A stretch of 64,000 nucleotides of DNA from REEB48 sp964355085. Its GTDB lineage: Bacteria; Patescibacteriota; Minisyncoccia; UBA6257; 02-FULL-45-10c. Where the stretch lies: positions 1 to 64,000 of the forward strand of contig CAYHBW010000002.1 of NCBI GenBank assembly GCA_964355085.1, read 5' to 3'. The notes under the pieces are model-generated. The model saw only the letters and a list, made by a program, of their open reading frames with translations. It made no database searches and had not been told where the DNA came from. Position 1 is the stretch's first letter, and every line of letters begins with the position of its first letter. Positions 56,658 to 64,000 of this stretch are shown one piece after another. The translations under genes and the position numbers were made by a program.

Positions 56658-58302
56658 CGAGGATATCAAAAAGCTCATCAAAGGAGATGTCTGGTCTGAT
56701 GATGCGACACGCGTTAAGTACAGCCGCGATGCCAGTCTTTTCGAGGTCCGTCCGGAAATAGTCGTGGCGCCTAAAGACGTCGAGGACATCCAGAATCTTA
56801 TCGCGTATGCCGCCGGGAAAAAGGAAAAAAGGGAGGATATTTCTCTCACAGCCAGATGCGGAGGGACGGATATGAGCGGCGGACCGTTGAGTGAGTCCAT
56901 AGTCTTGGATTTCACGAAGTATTTCAACCGCATAAAGAATATCAGTAATTTTTCCGCGGCAGTGGAGCCGGGAGTTTACTATCGTGATTTCGAGAAGGAG
57001 ACTCTCAAACAGGGGCTCATTCTTCCCACTTACCCCGCATCCAAGGAAATCTGCGCGCTCGGAGGAATGGTTGCGAACAATTCCGGAGGCGAGCAGACTC
57101 CGGCTTACGGGAAGACCGAAGATTACGTATATGAATTGAAGGTTATTTTAGGAGACGGGAAGGAATATATCATAAAGCCGCTTTCAAGGGCGGAGCTGAA
57201 CAAGAAGATATCCGATGGCGGCCATATCGGTCGTATTTACGGGAAAATATATGATCTGATAAGAAGAAACGATAAGATCATCAGAGCGGCCAAGCCGGAT
57301 GTGGTGAAAAATTCTGCCGGATATTCCCTTTGGAATATCTGGGATGCTTCGGCGAACTCCGGACAAGGCGTTTTCGATCTGACCAAGCTGTTTGTCGGAT
57401 CGCAGGGGACCCTGGGGATAATCACCGATATCAAGGTCCGGCTTGTCCGTCCTAAGAAATATTCAAAATTAGTGGTAGTTTTTTTGCGGAACATGAAATC
57501 ATTGATGGAAGTGGTCAATGTCATACGCGGTCTGAAGCCGGAAAGCTTCGAGTCTTATGACGACAATACCCTTAAATTGGCGATCCGATTCATCCCCGAT
57601 CTTATAAGGATCCTGAAGCCGAAAAATATCCTTAAGCTTGCCTGGGAATTCCTTCCGGAGGCCGGAATGCTGTTGACGGGGGGACTGCCGAAGCTGGTTA
57701 TTCTTGCGCAGTTTACAGGAGATTCCGAGGAGGAAGTTACGGGCAGATCGGAAAAAGCGGTCAAGGAAATACGCGCCATGAAGGTCAAATGCCGGCTTAT
57801 TTCCGATCGGGAGGAGGCGGAAAAATATTGGGTCATCCGGCGCGAAAGCTTCAATCTTCTCCGGAAGCATGTCAAAGATAAGCGGACTGCTCCGTTCATA
57901 GACGATTTCATAGTCCGGGCGGAGAAATTGCCGGAATTTTTGCCGGAATTGAACCGGATACTGGGGAAATACGATATTTTTTATACCATCGCTGGGCATA
58001 TAGGGGACGGAAATTTCCATATCATCCCCCTGATGAATCTGGCCGACCCGCGTTCCAAGGAAATAATCCGGAAGCTTTCCGATGAAGTTTACTCCCTTGT
58101 TCTGCATTATAAGGGCTCAATAACCGCTGAACATAATGACGGACTGATACGCACTCCTTATCTGGAGAAGATGTACGGAAAGGAGGTCTGCGCGTTATTT
58201 TCGGAAACGAAGAAAATCTTCGATCCGCTGAATATATTCAACCCCGGCAAGAAAGTCGGCGGGGATTTGAATTACGCATTCAACCACCTTATCAAATCCT
58301 GA
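56635..58302 (+). CDS. FAD-linked oxidase, D-lactate dehydrogenase/GlcD type
   Basis: 555 residues. N-terminal FAD-binding PCMH domain (about 30-220) with TARCGGTDMSGGP and ICALGGMVANNSGGEQ, C-terminal FAD-oxidase domain with the catalytic or metal-binding HIGDGNFHIIP. The family oxidises 2-hydroxy acids such as D-lactate or glycolate, passing electrons to quinone or a partner. No Fe-S subunit is adjacent. Lower glycolysis genes follow directly, so a D-lactate role is plausible. Start at 56635 or 56638. Confidence 0.88.
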   Translation: MMKFTSHSEDIKKLIKGDVWSDDATRVKYSRDASLFEVRPEIVVAPKDVEDIQNLIAYAAGKKEKREDISLTARCGGTDMSGGPLSESIVLDFTKYFNRIKNISNFSAAVEPGVYYRDFEKETLKQGLILPTYPASKEICALGGMVANNSGGEQTPAYGKTEDYVYELKVILGDGKEYIIKPLSRAELNKKISDGGHIGRIYGKIYDLIRRNDKIIRAAKPDVVKNSAGYSLWNIWDASANSGQGVFDLTKLFVGSQGTLGIITDIKVRLVRPKKYSKLVVVFLRNMKSLMEVVNVIRGLKPESFESYDDNTLKLAIRFIPDLIRILKPKNILKLAWEFLPEAGMLLTGGLPKLVILAQFTGDSEEEVTGRSEKAVKEIRAMKVKCRLISDREEAEKYWVIRRESFNLLRKHVKDKRTAPFIDDFIVRAEKLPEFLPELNRILGKYDIFYTIAGHIGDGNFHIIPLMNLADPRSKEIIRKLSDEVYSLVLHYKGSITAEHNDGLIRTPYLEKMYGKEVCALFSETKKIFDPLNIFNPGKKVGGDLNYAFNHLIKS

Positions 58303-58305
58303 TCT

Positions 58306-59895
58306 ATGGCCGATCCTGTAGTATTGCTCATCCTTGACGGTTTCGGCATTTCTTCCGAGAAAAATGGCAATGCGGTCATCGCCGCCAAGACGCCGAATCT
58401 GGAAAAAATAAGCCGCGAATATCCCGGAACCACTTTGAGGGCTTCTGGGGTTGAAGTCGGGTTGGCGTGGGGGGAGATGGGAAGTTCCGAAGTCGGACAT
58501 ACCAATCTCGGCGCCGGCCTTGTCATATATCAGAATCTTCCGCGCATCAATCTGGCCATAGAGGACGGCAGCTTCTTCTCTCTTCCGTCCTGGGAGAAAG
58601 CGGCGGCGCACGCTGCCGAAAATAAATCCGATCTGCATCTGATCGGGCTTGTTTCGAATGGAGGAGTGCATTCTCATATAGATCACCTTTTCGCTCTTTT
58701 GGACGTTTTCAAGAAATTGAGATTCAGGCGGAATATTTTCCTTCATATCTTCACCGACGGACAGGATACGGCGCCGCAGTCAGGCGTGAAATTTCTGGAA
58801 ATGCTTGAAGAGAAAATTTCCGGATTTGACAATGTCAGGATCGCTACGGTCATCGGTCGTTATTATTCGATGGATAAGAATGAAAATTGGAACCGCACCC
58901 GGCTTGCATACGATTGCCTTACGCTTGGGAAGGGAATCGGAGTCGCCAGCGCGGAAGCGGCATTCAAGACAGCTTACGATAATGGTCTGATAGATGAAAA
59001 TCTTGAACCGACAGTAATCATAGGCGAAGACGGCTCTCCTGTCGGATTGATAAAGGAAAATGACTCCGTCATTTTCACGAATTTCCGGGCTGATCGGGCG
59101 AGACAGCTTACGCAGGCCTTTGTATTTCCCGAATTCCGGAATTTCCCCAGAGAACGTATCCCAGGTCTGGAATTCATTTCCATGGTGAGTTACGGCGTCG
59201 GTTATCCTATCGAATCCGCTTTTTCCGCCCAATTCATAACTATGCCTCTGGCTAAGGCGATATCGGATGCCGGAAAGAAGCAATTTCACATAGCGGAAAC
59301 GGAAAAATACGCCCATGTCACTTATTTTTTCAACGGGGGAACGGAAAAAGAGTTCCCGGGCGAAGACCGCGAGATCATTTCTTCGAAGCAGGTTAAGAGT
59401 TACGATCTGAAGCCGGAAATGAGCGCTTATGAGATAACCGGCAGGGTTGTCGATGAAATAAAGAAGGCGAAATATGATTTTCTGGCGGTGAACCTGGCGA
59501 ATGGAGATCTGGTCGGCCATACCGGCATATTCAAGGCGGGCGTGAAAGCTGTCGAGGTTCTGGATGAATGCGTCGGGGACATATCAAAAGCAGTTCTGGA
59601 GTCCGGCGGCACGCTGATAATAACCGGCGATCACGGTAATGTCGAGGAAATGATAAATATCGAAACCGGCGAGGTGGATAAGGAGCATTCAATAAATCCG
59701 GTCCCGCTTTGGATAGTCGGAAACAGGTATAAAAAGGAAATCCCCGCTCCTGTTGAAGGATTTGCGGTTGAGCCCGGCGGCATACTGGCTGATGTCGCGC
59801 CGACTGTTTTGGATATCATGGGAATAAAAAAGCCGGCTGAAATGACCGGGGCCGGCCTTCTCGGCGTGATTTCCGATTGTCCGCTCCCGAAATAA
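58306..59895 (+). CDS. gpmI: Phosphoglycerate mutase, cofactor-independent
   Basis: 529 residues. Converts 3- to 2-phosphoglycerate. VLLILDGFGIS with metal Asp11, GEMGSSEVGHTNLGAG with phosphoserine Ser61, NWNRT and the C-terminal ITGDHGNVEEM are intact. It starts 4 bases after the FAD oxidase gene. Stands next to pyruvate kinase and enolase, which are on the opposite strand. Confidence 0.96.
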   Translation: MADPVVLLILDGFGISSEKNGNAVIAAKTPNLEKISREYPGTTLRASGVEVGLAWGEMGSSEVGHTNLGAGLVIYQNLPRINLAIEDGSFFSLPSWEKAAAHAAENKSDLHLIGLVSNGGVHSHIDHLFALLDVFKKLRFRRNIFLHIFTDGQDTAPQSGVKFLEMLEEKISGFDNVRIATVIGRYYSMDKNENWNRTRLAYDCLTLGKGIGVASAEAAFKTAYDNGLIDENLEPTVIIGEDGSPVGLIKENDSVIFTNFRADRARQLTQAFVFPEFRNFPRERIPGLEFISMVSYGVGYPIESAFSAQFITMPLAKAISDAGKKQFHIAETEKYAHVTYFFNGGTEKEFPGEDREIISSKQVKSYDLKPEMSAYEITGRVVDEIKKAKYDFLAVNLANGDLVGHTGIFKAGVKAVEVLDECVGDISKAVLESGGTLIITGDHGNVEEMINIETGEVDKEHSINPVPLWIVGNRYKKEIPAPVEGFAVEPGGILADVAPTVLDIMGIKKPAEMTGAGLLGVISDCPLPK

Positions 59896-59924
59896 ATTCT
59901 AGAAATATAAATTATTCCTATGCC

Positions 59925-60008
59925 TGTCATCCTGAACTTGATTCAGGATCCAGATTGAAATGATTTGCCGGAAAAATTTCTGGATTACGGATCGAGTCCG
60001 GAATGACA
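59925..60008. repeat. Paired REP-like units between gpmI and pyk
   Basis: Arm 59925-59953 (TGTCAT, hairpin CCTGAA/TTCAGG, ATCCAG) and arm 59980-60008 are inverted relatives of 29 bases each, 26 bases apart. Same family as units at 30194 and 32558. The pair can fold into a large cruciform between convergent genes and may act as terminator or insertion scar. Confidence 0.75.
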
Positions 60009-60009
60009 A

Positions 60010-60807
60010 CTAAAGATTATTGAATTTCGCCTTTCCAAGATGTTTTTCCGCGATGATGATGCCGCGTTCCATGGCGGCGACGGTTTCCACCGGATATTTT
60101 CCTATCGCGGTTTCTTCCGAAAGCATGACAGCATCAGAACCGCTCATGATGGCGAATGCCAGATCCGTCGCTTCCGCCCGAGTGGGGGAGGGATTGTCAA
60201 CCATTGAAGACATCATCTGTGTGGCGGTTATCACCGGCTTACCCGCCTTTTTGCATTTTCCGATTATGATTTTTTCCGCAAAAGGTATTTCACCGAGCGG
60301 CAATTCATTGGCCAGATCTCCGCGCGCTATCATTATCGCATCGGCTGAAGCGATGATCTCGTCTATGTTTTTAACGGCTGACTTTCTTTCAATTTTCGCT
60401 ATGACCGGCTTGACCGATCCGAGATGATACATCAGATTTTTGAGCTTCAGTACGTCATCGGCGCTTCCGACATACGACATCGCAACGTAATCTATGTCGT
60501 GTGAAAGGCCGAACTGCAGGTCGCGCGCGTCTTTCGGAGTCAGGACGCTTTTTATTTTTTTTGCGATGTGATGTCCGCTTTTCCCCTGCACCCGCGGTCC
60601 GGACAGATCCTGGATTATAGGAATCCTCCGATTCATGGATTTGGCTGCGGATCGTATGGAATGGATGAATTCCGCATGTTCCGGATATGTTCCGTGCGAA
60701 AAGTTCAACCGCGCGACATCCATCTGATGTCCGATCATTTGGCGGAGGATTTTAGGATTTTTACTGGCTGGTCCTATCGTGGCCACTATTTGCGTGCGTG
60801 ATTTCAT
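60010..60807 (-). CDS. pyk: Minimal pyruvate kinase lacking B and C domains
   Basis: 265 residues against about 470 usual. Catalytic barrel is complete: VARLNFSHG (Arg33, Asn35, Ser37), QDLSGPRV (Asp67), IAKIER (Lys138), RGDLANELP (Asp of the metal site), ATQMMSSM and PTRAEATDLAFAIMSGSDA. The lid domain B, normally about 100 residues after the DxxGP motif, is cut to about 15 residues, and the C-terminal allosteric domain is missing. It should make ATP and pyruvate if active, with no lid and no known allosteric site. Confidence 0.87.
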   Translation of the reverse strand: MKSRTQIVATIGPASKNPKILRQMIGHQMDVARLNFSHGTYPEHAEFIHSIRSAAKSMNRRIPIIQDLSGPRVQGKSGHHIAKKIKSVLTPKDARDLQFGLSHDIDYVAMSYVGSADDVLKLKNLMYHLGSVKPVIAKIERKSAVKNIDEIIASADAIMIARGDLANELPLGEIPFAEKIIIGKCKKAGKPVITATQMMSSMVDNPSPTRAEATDLAFAIMSGSDAVMLSEETAIGKYPVETVAAMERGIIIAEKHLGKAKFNNL

Positions 60808-60820
60808 ATGGTTAGTATTT

Positions 60821-60855
60821 AGAATCTAGAATCTAGAATCTAGCATCTAGCATAA
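60821..60855. repeat. 7-bp tandem repeat AGAATCT
   Basis: Three AGAATCT units followed by AGCATCT and AGCATAA, between eno and pyk. TAGAATCTAG here can pair with CTAGATTCTA at 60872-60881. Confidence 0.75.
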
Positions 60856-60864
60856 TTATAGTTT

Positions 60865-62100
60865 CTAGCTACTAGATTCTATCTCTAATAGTCTATTGTA
60901 TTTCGCCAGACGTTCTCCGCGGTTGGGCGCGCCCGCCTTCAGTCCGAAAGAGCCGAAGGCATAGGCCAGATCGGCTATGAAGTCGTCATTCGTTTCTCCG
61001 CTCCGGTGGCTGATGATGCAGGAAATCCGGCTGGCATCCGCGGATTTCATAACTTCCATTGTTTCAGTCAGCGTGCCGATCTGATTCGGTTTTATGATTA
61101 TCCCGTTCATGCTTTTATTGGAAATTGCCCTTGCGAGTCTAGCCGGATTGGTGACCGTCAGATCGTCTCCGACGACTTTAATACCCGGCTCAAGTTTGAG
61201 GAGTTTTCCGAAATTTCCGAAGTCTTCTTCGTGGAAAGGATCTTCAATGGAAATGATCGGGAACTTTTTTATCAATTTCCTATAAAGATCGAGAAGCTGG
61301 TCGGCTGTGATTTTCCCGCCGTCTATCTCATATCTGTTGTTTTTAAAAAAAGAAGATGCGGCCGCGTCTATGGCGAGGCCGACTTTACCCTCAAGTTTGA
61401 GCTTTCTGATGATATCCGTAAGTATCGCCAGCGGTTCGGAGACCTTTTCCGCCTGGATCACGAATCCGCCTTCATCTCCGTAATTTGCGGAAAACGGACC
61501 GTATTTTTTTATTACGGAAGTGCGCAGTTCGGATTTTATCCTGTCCGCTATGATCAACGATTCTTCTGCGTTTCCGGTGAGTGGAACAATCATATATTCC
61601 TGGAAAGCCAGATAACTTGAGGCGTGTTTCCCGGCATTTATGAGATTGAGATAAAGATACGGAGTTTTCGGTTTTGTTCCGAGCAGTCCGGCAAGATATT
61701 GGAATGTCTGTTTTCCGGACGCGGCGGCGGCGGCTTTTGCGCAGGCGATGCTGGTTCCGAGAATCGCATTCGCTCCCAGATTACTTTTGTCCGGAGTGCC
61801 GTCCAGCTTTATCAGAAGGGAATCTATCTCTTTCTGCTTACGGACATCCATGCCTATCAGGGATTTTCGGATTATTTTTTCCGCCGAAGAAGCGGTTTTT
61901 TTTACGCCAAGTCCGCGGAATCGGTTTTTCTCTTTGTCGCGTTTTTCCGCCGCTTCATGCGTTCCGGTGCTTGCGCCTGATGGAACGGAAAATTCCCCGA
62001 TCGAGGAATTTGTCGAAACCCTCACTTTAAGCGTGGGATTTCCGCGGGAATCCAATATTTCACCGACGGAAACATCGGTGATGGCGCAAGGATTTTTCAT
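60865..62100 (-). CDS. eno: Enolase
   Basis: 411 residues. Dehydrates 2-phosphoglycerate to phosphoenolpyruvate. ILDSRGNPT start, SGASTGTHEA loop, NYGDEGGF (catalytic Glu), metal ligands in AIDAAASSF, SIEDPF and VGDDLTVT, catalytic Lys in IIIKPNQIGT and SHRSGET are all intact. The usual NVINGGKHA loop reads NLINAGKHA. Shorter than classical enolase by about 20 residues, mainly at the C-terminus. TATACT ends 6 bases before the start. Upstream of pyk on the same strand, so eno-pyk may be one unit. Confidence 0.95.
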   Translation of the reverse strand: MKNPCAITDVSVGEILDSRGNPTLKVRVSTNSSIGEFSVPSGASTGTHEAAEKRDKEKNRFRGLGVKKTASSAEKIIRKSLIGMDVRKQKEIDSLLIKLDGTPDKSNLGANAILGTSIACAKAAAAASGKQTFQYLAGLLGTKPKTPYLYLNLINAGKHASSYLAFQEYMIVPLTGNAEESLIIADRIKSELRTSVIKKYGPFSANYGDEGGFVIQAEKVSEPLAILTDIIRKLKLEGKVGLAIDAAASSFFKNNRYEIDGGKITADQLLDLYRKLIKKFPIISIEDPFHEEDFGNFGKLLKLEPGIKVVGDDLTVTNPARLARAISNKSMNGIIIKPNQIGTLTETMEVMKSADASRISCIISHRSGETNDDFIADLAYAFGSFGLKAGAPNRGERLAKYNRLLEIESSS

Positions 62101-62106
62101 ACTTAT

Positions 62107-62112
62107 AGTATA
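62107..62112 (-). promoter_or_regulatory. -10 box TATACT of eno
   Basis: Minus-strand TATACT ends 6 bases before the start at 62100; it lies just ahead of the stop codon of the upstream surface gene. Confidence 0.5.
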
Positions 62113-63999
62113 CTATAACTGATTCAGGTTGATATCCAGCGAAGTAACCCCGTCCTTCTTGAGTTCTATCGCCGGAGATCGGAAGGCGGTGAATCCGGAC
62201 TTTGTGCAGGTCGCGTAATATTTTCCAGGTGCGAGCAGGAAGTTGAACTTTCCTTCCGAGTTGCTGACTTTTGTCGCCAACAAGCGGTTCTTATCTTCGC
62301 TGAATATGCGGACTACGGCAAGCGGAATTACGGAATTATCCTTGCTGTTGCGCACGGTTCCGAAAGGTTTGATGAATCGGAATGTGAAATATATCTTAAG
62401 CAGATCCATAAAGACATAGATCGCCAGAGTTGTGGCATTTATGGAGTTCGGAACCAATAATGTACTGATCAAGCTTAGGCCGGTTCCCATGGCGAGAAGA
62501 TACGGATTGATCGCCTCCAGAATTCTTTTCAAGGCATTGAGTATGTTGATTTTTTTCAAAGCTTCCATGCTTATCATTTCAATCTCCGGCGTCAGGGAGA
62601 TTTCAAGATTCAGGATGTCGTCAGCGGAATTTATCACAGTCGTATCGGTCTGCTGCGTCGTGAATCCTGGTTTGGAAATCTTCAGGAAATATCTGCCGGT
62701 TCCGATCGTTGCCATGAATCTTCCTTCGCTGTCAGTCATCTGGACATCCTTCAATTTATTGAAGTCCGCATCGTATATCTGGATAGTCGCATTTTGCAGC
62801 GCGGATCCGCTAAGTTTATCCGTAACCCGTCCCCAAGGTTTCTTCCCTTTGAAACGGATGAATCCGAGCAGATAGAATTTTATGAATCCGAGGATGTTCA
62901 GGAGCTCTGTAACATTGAATGCCGCGCTTGCTCCGGCAGTGGAGGCGCTTACGGCCAGGACTCCGGCGCTTGTTGCGGCTGCGGTTACGGCGGCCGGGGC
63001 GGCGACATTTCTGACGGTTTCAGTTACTGCGATATTTTCCTTGAGACTCTCGACGACTTTCGCCGTTTGTTTGGAGATATTTTTGACAGTATCGCCGAGG
63101 ACAAACCCTTTGGATATTTTTATGTTCACAGTATCATTAGACGGCAAATTCATGGAAGTCCAGGTGATCGGATAAGTATTTCCGATTATCAGGGTTTCTC
63201 CATTATTCGGGAAAGTCAGCGTGAGTTTTTCATTCGATGCCGCTTGCGCTATGAGAAGTCTCGGCAGCCATGTTGTGATCGGGGAGTTGTTTTCTTGTGC
63301 AGATGCCTGGTTGCTTATGATTCTGAACGGCTGATCAGTGGTGTCCTGTATGCTGGAATTTGATGTGGATATGATTGTCAGATTGTAATTTCCGCCCTCT
63401 GTAATTTTAAGAAGCGTCAGTCCGGCCTCCGGCTGGATATTATTTCCGATTAGCCAGTCATAGCGGCCGTTATTGGATGTCCCTTGTGTGATATATCCGG
63501 TTCCTGAACTTCCGCTGGATATTCCTTGATAAATTTGGATTACACCGCCGCCGATGGAGTTTGTGATCGATCCGATTCCGGAGCTCACCGCAAATGTCGC
63601 TTCGGTTGTTTGAGAGACCGTCTGGGAAATCGCTTCCGTGATTTGCGATATTGTTTCTGTTATCGCTTCGGCAGTTTCCGTGATTGTTTCTGTTATCGCT
63701 TCGGCAGTTTCCGTGATTGTTTCTGTTATGGTTTCGGTTATCGGTTGCGGGGTCGGCGTAGGTATTGGGGATGGTTCCGGAGTCGGTTCGGGGGTCGGCG
63801 TAGGTTCCGGAGTCGGAGTTGGCGCAGGTTCCGGCGCAGGCGACGGAGCCGGTTCAGGTGATGGCGCAGGCGACGGAGTTGGAGCAGGAGTTGACGGTGA
63901 TGACGGACTGCTGCCGCCTCCACCGGACGAACAAGTGCTTGATTCGGGGGTAATGGTGTAAGTTATGGAAGATCCTGGGGACAGGGTGGCGGTTGATTT
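62113..63999 (-). CDS. Large cell-surface protein with Pro-rich linker and carboxypeptidase-regulatory-like domains, N-terminus outside window
   Basis: At least 628 residues; the frame is open to the window edge, so a GTG at 63588 is not the start. In order: a beta segment (TATLSPGSSITYTITPESS), a Gly/Ser then Pro/Ala/Thr/Glu-rich linker, two 11-residue repeats (ITETITETAEA), an Ig-like segment of Kre9/KNH type (NNGETLIIGNTYPITW), an Ala-rich helical region, a hydrophobic segment, and two carboxypeptidase-regulatory-like beta domains (GRVTDKLSGSALQNATI... and GTVRNSKDNSVIPLAVV...) separated by membrane-like helices. Typical of big exported surface proteins of CPR. Function unknown, adhesion or envelope structure likely. 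Confidence 0.78.
   Translation of the reverse strand, partial: KSTATLSPGSSITYTITPESSTCSSGGGGSSPSSPSTPAPTPSPAPSPEPAPSPAPEPAPTPTPEPTPTPEPTPEPSPIPTPTPQPITETITETITETAEAITETITETAEAITETISQITEAISQTVSQTTEATFAVSSGIGSITNSIGGGVIQIYQGISSGSSGTGYITQGTSNNGRYDWLIGNNIQPEAGLTLLKITEGGNYNLTIISTSNSSIQDTTDQPFRIISNQASAQENNSPITTWLPRLLIAQAASNEKLTLTFPNNGETLIIGNTYPITWTSMNLPSNDTVNIKISKGFVLGDTVKNISKQTAKVVESLKENIAVTETVRNVAAPAAVTAAATSAGVLAVSASTAGASAAFNVTELLNILGFIKFYLLGFIRFKGKKPWGRVTDKLSGSALQNATIQIYDADFNKLKDVQMTDSEGRFMATIGTGRYFLKISKPGFTTQQTDTTVINSADDILNLEISLTPEIEMISMEALKKINILNALKRILEAINPYLLAMGTGLSLISTLLVPNSINATTLAIYVFMDLLKIYFTFRFIKPFGTVRNSKDNSVIPLAVVRIFSEDKNRLLATKVSNSEGKFNFLLAPGKYYATCTKSGFTAFRSPAIELKKDGVTSLDINLNQL
63661..63726. 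repeat. 33-bp direct repeat in the surface protein gene
   Basis: Two copies of a 33-base unit (63661-63693 and 63694-63726) encode the 11-residue motif ITETITETAEA. Confidence 0.8.
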
Positions 64000-64000
64000 G

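Noticed and set aside
63588..63590. GTG at 63588 as start of the surface protein
   Set aside because: The frame stays open to 63999 and codes for a typical linker and beta domain; the start is beyond the window.

Overview
The window looks like a chromosomal segment of an uncultivated Candidate Phyla Radiation bacterium (Patescibacteria, most like the Parcubacteria/Paceibacteria side). This is inference from gene content and style: pseudopilins carrying large surface domains, a PilM-PilN fusion, DUF5667 proteins, Gmad2 and PspC domain proteins, a free-standing four-helix-bundle (S23-like) gene, a B12-dependent ribonucleotide reductase, many short proteins of unknown function, no amino-acid or cofactor biosynthesis operons apart from the last steps of queuosine insertion, and a tRNA gene without encoded CCA. 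TGA works as a normal stop (for example at the ends of queA and the MacB-like ATPase), so the UGA-glycine code of Gracilibacteria/SR1 does not apply. By eye the GC content is slightly under half.

Layout. 1-7582: end of a type IV pilus operon (pilC end, two giant pseudopilins carrying Kelch and NHL beta-propellers, a PilX/GspK-like minor pilin, PilM-PilN). 7579-16219: housekeeping (pth, lepB, hisS, HIT, rpsU, yqeY, ybeY, ftsA-ftsZ) with a probably mobile S23-like gene. 16367-25613: class II ribonucleotide reductase, greA, tRNA-Asn, an RRM RNA-binding protein with a structured leader, and three PAS proteins with one shared C-terminal helix motif. 25639-29159: MacA/MacB-like export system. 29292-36870: mixed accessory genes (DUF5667-CHRD protein, dinB, tspO, msrB, LexA-like repressor, YecM, Cas4-like nuclease, CsaA) among palindromes, REP-like units and a MITE-like element. 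36955-40209: divergent nucleotide kinase/HAD phosphatase pair, Gmad2 protein, cupredoxin, and a strongly driven gene of unknown function. 40250-48785: copper and membrane-redox island (HMA-TauE-like transporter, CopA, cupredoxin-like protein, VKOR, two DoxX-like proteins, SIMPL protein). 48850-58302: methyltransferase, PMT-type glycosyltransferase, tgt-queA, small unknowns, DUF5667-Kazal protein, 7TM protein, FAD-linked oxidase. 58306-62100: lower glycolysis (gpmI, an unusually short pyruvate kinase, eno). 62113-63999: a large cell-surface protein running off the window.

Two themes recur. First, a TATAAT-like box ends about 6 bases before the start codon of many genes that begin a transcription unit, which would put transcription start on the start codon itself (leaderless mRNAs). 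The exceptions (the RRM gene, the strong-promoter gene at 39545, nrdJ) have long, foldable leaders. Second, exported and surface functions are built by joining a simple anchor (prepilin helix, signal peptide) to propeller, Fn3, Ig-like, Kazal or CHRD domains. The most unusual candidate system is the pair of propeller-bearing pseudopilins beside pilM, which could form a pilus tip made of beta-propellers. Function calls rest on motifs read by eye; no database search was possible.
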